Shown: positions 36,681-64,000 of the stretch, piece after piece
Layout of the letters: every line of letters begins with the position of its first letter
Numbering within the stretch: the first letter of the stretch is position 1
Assembly (NCBI GenBank): GCA_963942565.1
Contig: OZ012693.1
Location: 3,984,880 to 4,048,879 of the forward strand
DNA from: Maea johnstoni
Lineage: Eukaryota; Annelida; Polychaeta; Spionida; Magelonidae
Length of the DNA stretch: 64,000 nt
Reading direction: 5' to 3'
Program-made: the position numbers and the translations under genes
The notes under the pieces: generated by a model
Database searches by the model: none
Told to the model about the DNA's origin: nothing
The model's input: the letters and a program-made list of their open reading frames with translations, nothing else

Positions 36681-39600
36681 ATTTTCTTTCCTAGGTAATT
36701 TTCATTCTCTTTCTGCAGAATCAGTGGCCCTGAGCAGAAAAAGTACAAAACCTTTCATCACGTCACTGTCAGATACTCTTCTGTTATATTTCAGTAGGTA
36801 ATATCAAACCCGATTAATGTTATGTAAACCTACAATGAGTTCCTGTTGGCCTGACCATGTGTTGGCCACCAACAGTACTATTGGTAAAGATTCCCACAAT
36901 TACGCCTTAACCATACAAACACATGGGTACTTTAGAGAAATATGAGTCGCACTCCGAGTGTGAAATAGTTATGGTCAGTATGCCAGATTGGCTAGAAGCA
37001 TTCTAAAATCCTGACATTACTAAATGGACTCATGGGAAATAAGAATCATGCTCTGTTTTGTTGATGTGCATTCCAGCAGGTTATTATAATCATAATGGCC
37101 TGTATGAAATATTTATTTAAATTATGATTGTGATATTTGCTGCATTGACATGGTGCTACCGAAACGCTGCGCTAGTATTAGATAGGTGCGAGTGATTTTG
37201 TGATCGAGGGGTGAGGAAGAGTAGTAGTATTACCTGCAGATCATGTGAAAAACTTACAGAATTATCCAAACAAATTGTGATCCGTTGCCAAGTTCAAGGT
37301 TTGTGAATGAAATGTGCTGTTATGTAAAGTGGTGGTCTTACTGCAAGCAAATGCGGGGGTTGACATCCAAGCTTGTCTTATCACATGGGACAAGTTAACT
37401 CATTCATTTCTAGAGTTGCCCTTTAAAAGCATTGTCTGGAGCTATAATACTATTGAAAGTATTCAAAAATTAAAATGTCAAGTATCTAAATATTGAAGGC
37501 AGGTCGTAGGTTGAGTTATGATCAACATTTCACAAACATTTCACCTTCATATCTTCTCCAAAATGTGCTTTTATCAAGGAGAATTCATTAGAATAACTAG
37601 GTTCTTTGGCACCTATAGGCATGAAGGAGTTTGCTTAATCTTCAGATAAATAATTGAAGGCTTAAAATCATAAGTTATATGTCTCAATGCTGACTAAACA
37701 TAAGTGGGTGAAAAGTATTGAATCAAATAGCAAAACATCACAAAGCTGAGTTAATCGATTCATGCCTGAAGATCTTGATAAGTGTCCTGTTGACCTATGG
37801 AACTTAAAAACTACTTAAAAAAATTAATCATTTCACAAAATATTTAAGAAATGTTGGTTGAGTTCCAATCAACATTACCCCTTCAAATATTTTGGGTAAA
37901 CTCTTCTGGTCACAGATATTACCAATTAGGTGAGGACATTTTGGAGAGATACAGGTATGATTGGGTTTATCAAACCAGAATGTGAATTATAATATACTAA
38001 TTTCTAAGTCTGAGTACAGTTCAAGTAAACACTTCCCAAATACTCCAACATTTTGTTACCATTTTCTGTGAAGGCACTTAATACTGCAAAGGGGTTATTA
38101 GTGTATTTAGTATACATGAGCCACAGTCTTCATTGTTATTAAAGGGTGCAATTATAAGGTAATCATGATTGGAGACATGAATTCAATCCATGCTCAGAAT
38201 CGCTGGTTTTCTGGTACAGTTGTCATATCATGTGCAAGTTCTTCATGGTGATGAAATACTGCAGAGAATAAATGAACTTAACTTATACCAATTAAATCGA
38301 TGAAAAACGTCAGTCATATTTTCAGCAATATTTCTCCTCATTAGGAACTTCTTGCATATTTATTAAACCATGTGGAGAATAAGTATTTGAAAATTTCAAG
38401 AACATGTAATTGATCCCAAAGGGTTTTCTAGTCACACAATATCCTTATTAAGTTGTTCACATACAAACACAGAACTCTATGATGGTCAATGGTCTGGGAT
38501 GGTCAGATGTGACTGACCACTGACCAGTATCTTATAGTGGTCAGTTGTGAGAAACCAGTCAAATCTTGAGTGATTAATTATGGGAACAAGGAATTAGGCC
38601 TAAAAAATTGTTTGTTTCCTGTAACCCTACCCACTGTGTTTTGGAGTGGTCTAATCTTTGAATTTTTATACGTCAAGTCTCCTATAACAGAAATATGTCG
38701 GATATTTGAGTTGCAAGGGAACTCGCTAGGGTGGTCTTTCACAGTTGTGTTTATAACTGGCACTTTCAATGCACTAATAAATGATATCATTGGATAATAC
38801 TTAACTGTAAGTGCTACTCAAATCACTTCTGGGTTATTTATAGCAGTTTATAACAGTAAACTGAAAAAAGAAATCCCTACCTACCCCACTATTTTCGAAC
38901 GGTTACAGGAAACATTTGTTCTTTTAGGCGTTAATATGAATCTAATTGATTAAGCATGGCGAGAATCTACTTAGTAGATATTTAATCCCCTCTCAACGCG
39001 TCATTAAGTCTTGAGATATGGCAGAATATCATGCTTAGGAGGACTACTTAGGTTGATCCACCGTCTGTGTTTAATTTATGCAAGTATGTTTTGTAAGGTA
39101 TATTTTCTCTCATTCCATTATTTGCGTTGTATATTTTCTACAGTGACATAACTTTACTTTTAATTAATTCAAATGATCATAAGAAGTCACATGTAGACAC
39201 TTGAAATGACCCTTCATTGTTCTTCCTTTAACAATTAAATAAGGAAATGGCTATTAGATAATCAATATAGGGTGATCTTGAGATGTCTGTAATGAATTAA
39301 AATGAGGACAAGTTGTTAAAGTTATGGCAAACTTTGTGATTATTGTGATAGAAGGTGCTAGCTCTGGCAAAAATAATCAATTTTGAATGTCGGTACCTAC
39401 CTCAAGATTCCATTTTCTTCATGATGAGCAACTCAGACTTCAGACCAAACAAGTCTTAGATACATGCATAAGTAATATTACGTACACATAGAATTTATTT
39501 TTTGGAAATATTTTGATGTGTATTTTATCCTATCCATATCCCTGTAATTGACTCCTTTATCAAGAATCTAGGCAGTAACTAAGCAAATACATGTATTTCC

Positions 39601-41635
39601 TTTTCATGGGATTGTAATATTTGAAAATTATTTCTGTATGAACAACTTCTTCTCATGGTACTTTTCTTAATCGTACTCTTCAAAATACTCATTGCATATT
39701 TGTGAGAGTGATAGAGGTTCAACTACGCAGAAGACATTTAGTAACTGGAATCCCCAAGTATTGCATATGACACTTGGTACAATTTTGTATGTGTCCGTGT
39801 AGAAAATATTTGGTAATGGAAGGTACATGCCTGTATTCATCAGTGTAGATAAATAGATAAATACAGACATGTTCAATCCTGTAAGCATCAATAACAGTAA
39901 GGATGATAATAACACAGTGGATGACATCTATGTCAACCCCTATTTTAAGGTCTGTACAATTTTTCAAGGAAATGTTTAAGAAAACAATTCTTTCTATTTC
40001 AATATATCTTTACTGTTGGCAAATGTAACACGTCTCATAACTTATTTATATGTGATACATGTTCATCCATATTTCTTACTATTTTTATGTTTATATTTTT
40101 GTTAATAGTAGAATTTTCATTTTGTCATGATGATTGTTTATTTATTTGTATACCTGTAGAATCTAGTGTCTTCAATGGAAGAATCAGTAGCACTTCCATG
40201 CCAGAAGTTGGCCTTGTAAAGGTTGTCTGGACATTTGATTTTTTTTGTAAAAAAAAAAAATGTCAGCGTAAATTCCAAATATTTAAGGGAGGATTGTTGC
40301 TTGGTTTCTTATTAATGTTTCTCCACATGTTGGCTGCTTCAGTTAACTCTTTAATGCTCACAGTGGCAGAAAGCAGCTGGACAATTTTGATGAAATCTCA
40401 CAGGGAAAAGCATAGTAAGACAAATATTTGATGGAGAAATGTTAATTAGAACACACCCAACAACTCTCCTTCAAATATTATTGAAAATCATTCTCTGTTT
40501 CAAAGTTATTGTCAAAAGTATTTTAGATCCAGACGATAATTTATTGAGGAACTCTTGGGAATACAAAGGAGGTATGTAATGCTGTGGAATGTGATAATGG
40601 ATACCTGGTAACAGAAGGCTGCTCTGTGATGAAAGCTTTGTGGTATGGGTTGGGATACGGTTCGTACGGGGGCATATTGCAATGGGTAATAAGATATTTG
40701 AGTTCAACATTTGCCAGTTATGATTACTGGCTGATCCCCGAGTGCTCTCATGGTATGTGCATGTCATACGTGAACATTTCAAGGAAATATTTCGAGCAAG
40801 TTTTATACAAACCAAAAGCATGTAATGTTTGATCTAGACATATTCTTTATGTGCGTACATTTTTGGTAAGCAGCGTGCAAACGAGTGTGTATTTCATCAG
40901 TCTACTGAGACATTCATTCCAGGAAATATGTGTGTATATATATATCATATTACGACAGAAAGAAAAGGAGATATAGGAATATTTCTATAGTAGTTTACAA
41001 TGGGAGAATGAGTTCAATCTGGATTTTCACTAAAGGTGTTCTTTACTGGGACATATTATATGACCTATGTATTTGAATACCAGGACAATCTGGGAGCGAA
41101 TTGTTTAGCTGATGTTGGTGGAACAACATACCTAGTCTTCATAAACTCATGATTACATGGGACCTTTCAGTATTGAAATATTATGAATCTAGAACTCTCT
41201 ATTGTGAGAGACCAGAATGTAATTGAAATAGAACTCTCCTCTGTGATGGAGAGAGAATTGTTACCGCCTTGCAGTATGGGTGGTACGCCGTGAGGATGTA
41301 ATGATGTTTGTCAGGTCCGCTATGGGTCTGATAGACAATGATGTGATACTGGACAACAGTTGATGTAATACAAACAGAGCTGAAGCAAACAAAATAAATA
41401 TATGTGTATATTTCAGCAGAAATATTTTGTTACCTTTTCTTTACTTTCCTTGTCACTGAATAGTGTGGCTTCTTGCTTTTTATGCTGGCTCATAATGAAC
41501 ATGGTATAACAGAGAAAGAATCTTTAAAATTGTTTAAACGGCTATATAATTCAACAAAATATACAGTCCTAATCCTTTGTAATAGTTCAAGGCAAAGTTC
41601 AACTAGTCAATAATTTTTCATGAACCATATACTAG

Positions 41636-41715
<80 letters not shown>

Positions 41716-42546
41716 GGAATGGGAAATACACAACAAATATTTAAATTCACAAAAATATTTATTAGCAGCAGTTCCAATAGTTTGTTGCAACTGAACCGGA
41801 AAACAGAAATACATTTCAATTAAAGCATTTTCAACCTGCTGTCTTCACCTTCAGCACACCCATGGTCAGACAATTCTGAACCTGTCTCCAAAACGAATCA
41901 TATGTGAAGCATATTTGAAGGGGTATTGTTTAAAATATTTATCAACTTTCAGTCAAATATTTCTCCAAATATCACCAAGTTAACGAGATGTTTCCATGTC
42001 TGTCACATCACACGACAGATGTGATGGGTTCAATAAAATGGGTAGACGTACTACAGCTCTAACACACAGGTCTCAAATAAAAAGATGACATGCTTACATG
42101 AATTTTTGTGTGAAAATAAGTGAATTATTTCATCTTAAGTTTAACACAGACTCGTTTAATTCTTTTCCGCAAAAATAAAAGAAAATACAGGCTCTCAAAT
42201 TATCTTCGCCAATTTGTAAATCTCTAACATCCACCTGAAAATCAGCTGTATAAAATTTCTCCTCTCCTCCATAGCCAAGAGATAGTGATAGTGCATGTTG
42301 CAGACAACTGTAAGCTTAGCTCCACATTTTGCCACTGTAGATGAAATGCTTGAAAATGTGAGAAGTTTGCTAAAAACTTGACAATAGTTGACTTAATGAA
42401 AGTATAATGAGTTCCTCTGATATTTGCCACAGGTTGAAAATGATTTATCCTAAATTATAAAATATAGCATGGTTTCCAAATTCCATTCCTGCTAGCGTCA
42501 TTCTAAATAACGTGTGTATCTGGTTAAATTATGTCTAGTCTATTAG
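36681..42546. other. BICRA 3' flank and intergenic DNA to WDR4
   Basis: The interval holds the 3'UTRs of two convergent genes. An AATAAA near 38270 is a candidate BICRA poly(A) signal. No exon is visible. Copies of a diverged dispersed repeat with the words CTCCTTCAAATATTT and ATGTTATTGTCAAAA occur near 37500, 37740-37960, 40330-40500 and 41900-41990. Confidence 0.45.
41637..41711. repeat. (TA)n microsatellite
   Basis: About 75 bp of TA dinucleotides with one CA near the left edge. Confidence 0.95.
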
Positions 42547-61227
<18,681 letters not shown>

Positions 61228-61511
61228 CTGAAAAATACATAAACAGATAATATTTATTGCGGGATAAATTTTTGATCCATTACAGAGGGTGAGATCATCA
61301 ATGTTGTATTAGGTGCAGCTCCCGGCCTCCGACATCATTGATGGGAAAGCGGGGATGATGGAAAGAGACCATATGAAACAATTACAAACCTTCTTCATTG
61401 TTCACTTGTCTACTATCAATATTTCATCCAAATCCTGGGAAATTAAGGTGCAATTGATCAGAAATCAAGAATACCCTTGAGTATAAAAAGAGTTCATCTC
61501 TTCATGAAATA

Positions 61512-61543
61512 TATGAATATATATATAAATATATATGTATATG

Positions 61544-61620
<77 letters not shown>
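61512..61620. repeat. (TA)n microsatellite
   Basis: TA dinucleotides with early ATGT interruptions, upstream (5') of the first recognised WDR4 exon. Confidence 0.95.
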
Positions 61621-61623
<3 letters not shown>

Positions 61624-62439
61624 TTGTATTTATATGTGAAATTGATTGATCTATTAAAGTTGCCTTCAATAGGAATACTAGGAAATCATACCACACTGTT
61701 TTCTAGGTACATAATCATATTTTCTATCTAAGATTATTCCTCAAAAAAGTTCATAAAAACCAATTAACGTCCAGTTATAAAATACTGATCAGAACACTTC
61801 CCATTCTATTCTTACATGCTTTTAACATATTCATACCTTAAACGAGTTAGTCTAGAAATAATTGTCTAAACCTATGCTACTTAAAACAATAACTTAAGAT
61901 TTATTTTACAAATATTTTAAGGTGACTTATTAGGATTTTACTGATTAACATATCTCCCTCAGAAAATTCTCCAACTATACTTTCAACTGAAAGATTTCAC
62001 TTTTCTAAGTATGCGTTTGGCATTTTTTTGAGCATTAATGGGTTGAAATGTGATCCCCAGTGCAGTAAAATTGGACTTTCCAAAAGGATGGCAATATGCT
62101 GATCAGGCTCACACCTGGGCCTCCCTAACACCAGGACCACTTGCCAGCCACAGAAATGATAGACAGGTGGCCATCTGGTGGAGATAAGATGAACTAATGT
62201 CAATCTGAATGAGCGCTTGGGTTGGGCATTCAGAGTTCAGTAACCTAAAGTGGTAGTTGTATAAAGACAACATGGTGTATGAGCAAAGATATATTTCCAG
62301 GATGGGTCAAATTTTATTTCTGGGTTCTGGATTTCTAGTATTGTGATAACATAAAAATAAATATTATATATCTTTGAGACACGTTTCTTTAACAAATGAA
62401 AATAAATTTAACTATATATAATTATATCATATACATTAC

Positions 62440-62551
<112 letters not shown>

Positions 62552-62958
62552 CTGAATACAGGACTTGAAGAACATTTGGTAATAGTATAAAGACAAAAAT
62601 ATTAATTGTATCACACATAGTTTATCTTATACATGTAAAGGAGTTATGGTAGTTTAAAGTATCATAAGAACTATACCCATCTCACATTCTCACTGGGGTG
62701 GATATAGGGTTTGAAATTTTCCTATGGGGGGGGGGTTCATTTTCAGCTAGAATCAGAGAAATGTGGTAATTTATCCCTATACATATCTCTTCCCAAGTAT
62801 CATTAATAACCTGCACAGCAATGACCAGGTAGAGTAATTTGTATGAAAAATGAGATGAGACATTTAACAAATGAGAGAGACATAAACCAGCCTAGATGTA
62901 GTATGTACAGTATGAGCAGGCGGTACAGTACTAACATCTGTAGCAGTACACTAACAAA

Positions 62959-63164
62959 CCCTTCCAATGCTTAAGTCGACTTTTGTCCAAAGCACAATGA
63001 CGCAAAGATTTTTGAAAACCATCTACACCTGTCCTGTTGGTATTCATTAGATAGCTCCTATTGAGTACTCTCAGATGAGTACCCATTTGCCAGGGTTTCA
63101 ATCATTTTTCAGGTATTTTGCATCATTATCTTATTGGCAAAATTAGCCACCAGCAGCATGAGGG
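62959..63164 (-). mobile_element. piggyBac-type MITE, copy 12
   Basis: CCCTTCCAATGC begins at 62959 and the other end GCATGAGGG stops at 63164, followed by CTAA (a decayed TTAA). Confidence 0.8.
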
Positions 63165-63363
63165 CTAACATTTCTAGCAGTACACTAACTAAGACATAAA
63201 CAGAACAAGTCTCCTGATAGTATGTACAGCATGTGCAGGCGGTACCATACTTATGGCTCCAGAGCCGTTTCTTCATGACATATGTTCTAGATGACTTGCC
63301 AATGACAAATTAATTATTCAAATGGCCTACCAACATTTTCATTAATTTTTTATTTCTAATCCA

Positions 63364-63565
63364 CCTGATGCATGCGCCGGTTCATTTCCTCGCTACTGCG
63401 GGAGCCAGGTAGTGTGCCGAGTTGCTGGGCCGTGTTGGAAGGCCGGGTTGGAGGGCCGAGTACTCCTCTAACAAGGCCACAACCTGTGGCCATCTGTAAA
63501 GGCAACACGTTTCCATACTTCAATAGCAGGGTCTCATGCACCCTCTGGTACCAGCAGGGCAGGGA
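63364..63565 (-). CDS. Possible exon of unknown gene
   Basis: A GC-richer open frame on the minus strand reads V-H-E-T-L-L-L-K-Y-G-N-V-L-P-L and later S-S-E-E-M-N-R-R-M-H-Q, then a possible donor CATCAG|GTGGAT. A candidate acceptor (GGTACCAG) lies near 63547. The phase at its donor does not fit the acceptor of the first recognised WDR4 exon (61227), so I do not join it to WDR4. The family is not recognised, and the opposite strand is also open, so it may be non-coding. Confidence 0.28.
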
Positions 63566-64000
63566 CCACACAGGTATATACAGAATAGCAGAGGAGGGGG
63601 TTCTTATTACTTGTGAATGTAGATTTCTAATTCAATTAACCTCAATTAACTGTTCACAGATTTTCTTTGAAAAAAATAAAAGATCACCTTTTAAATATCA
63701 CCATTTCTATATTTCCTCATCTATTCATACTATTTTATTGAGTTATGTTAAATTCATCTGGTGTTCAACTACACTGGTCATATAAATCAAATAAGTATTA
63801 GAGCATGTCCTTCAAAAACATTTATTAAAGCTGTTGGTTGTGTTGTTATCAGCATTTCCCGTTACTAGAATGTCATGAAAATTGTAAAATCACTTTAGGA
63901 CTTTGAATTACTAATATATTGGGAAAAAAATCTCAAATAATGAAAACAGATTGGAATATAGATATAAATGTAAGTGGTAAAATATCACATCAATGACAAG

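Noticed and set aside
61997-62203. Candidate WDR4 first exon on the minus strand
   Set aside because: Residues do not resemble the WDR4 N-terminus and no donor of the needed phase was seen.

Overview
The window is metazoan nuclear DNA, AT-rich, with intron-dense genes (GT-AG introns of about 0.3 to 9 kb), long (TA)n microsatellites and many short non-autonomous DNA transposons. Three genes are recognisable by orthology: TYSND1, BICRA/GLTSCR1 and WDR4. Gene structure, intron size and repeat content suggest an invertebrate, probably a marine deuterostome or lophotrochozoan; the sequence alone does not fix the phylum. No prokaryotic gene, CRISPR array or retroviral element was seen.

Layout. (1) 1-5.5 kb: a RING-finger exon on the minus strand (2398-2700) and what looks like the last coding exon of an unidentified plus-strand gene (4793-5053) with poly(A) signals near 5460. 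(2) 5.5-12 kb, minus strand: complete TYSND1 (peroxisomal processing protease), nine coding exons, 575 residues, ending in the PTS1 signal SKL. Its poly(A) signal lies about 45 bp from that of the plus-strand gene, so the two converge tail to tail. (3) 12-21 kb: no coding exon found. It holds a CpG-richer block (about 16-18 kb) with a perfect CRE that probably includes the BICRA promoter, a weak LINE-esterase relic and several repeats. (4) 21.4-36.7 kb, plus strand: complete BICRA (ncBAF chromatin-remodelling subunit), ten coding exons, about 1940 residues. (5) 36.7-42.5 kb: BICRA 3' flank and intergenic repeats. (6) 42.5-61.2 kb, minus strand: WDR4 (non-catalytic subunit of the tRNA m7G46 methyltransferase), eight exons; the first coding exon was not found. 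(7) 61.2-64 kb: repeats and one possible exon.

The three genes act in different compartments (peroxisome, nucleus, tRNA modification) and show no sign of a shared pathway.

The most distinctive content is mobile. There are twelve copies of a piggyBac-type MITE (CCCTT ends, TTAA targets). Three hAT-type deletion derivatives share termini, and two of them have perfect 8-bp target duplications. Three TA-flanked mariner-type MITEs, a nearly perfect 455-bp foldback element with TTAA flanks, a 158-bp palindrome and tRNA-derived SINE relics are also present. A roughly 1.1-kb pyrimidine-rich minisatellite and a candidate regulatory island (46.4-46.8 kb) lie inside a large WDR4 intron. I found no convincing new multi-gene system. 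The strongest new-looking items are the MITE families and a repeated AIDSI-type helix motif in the BICRA C-terminus.
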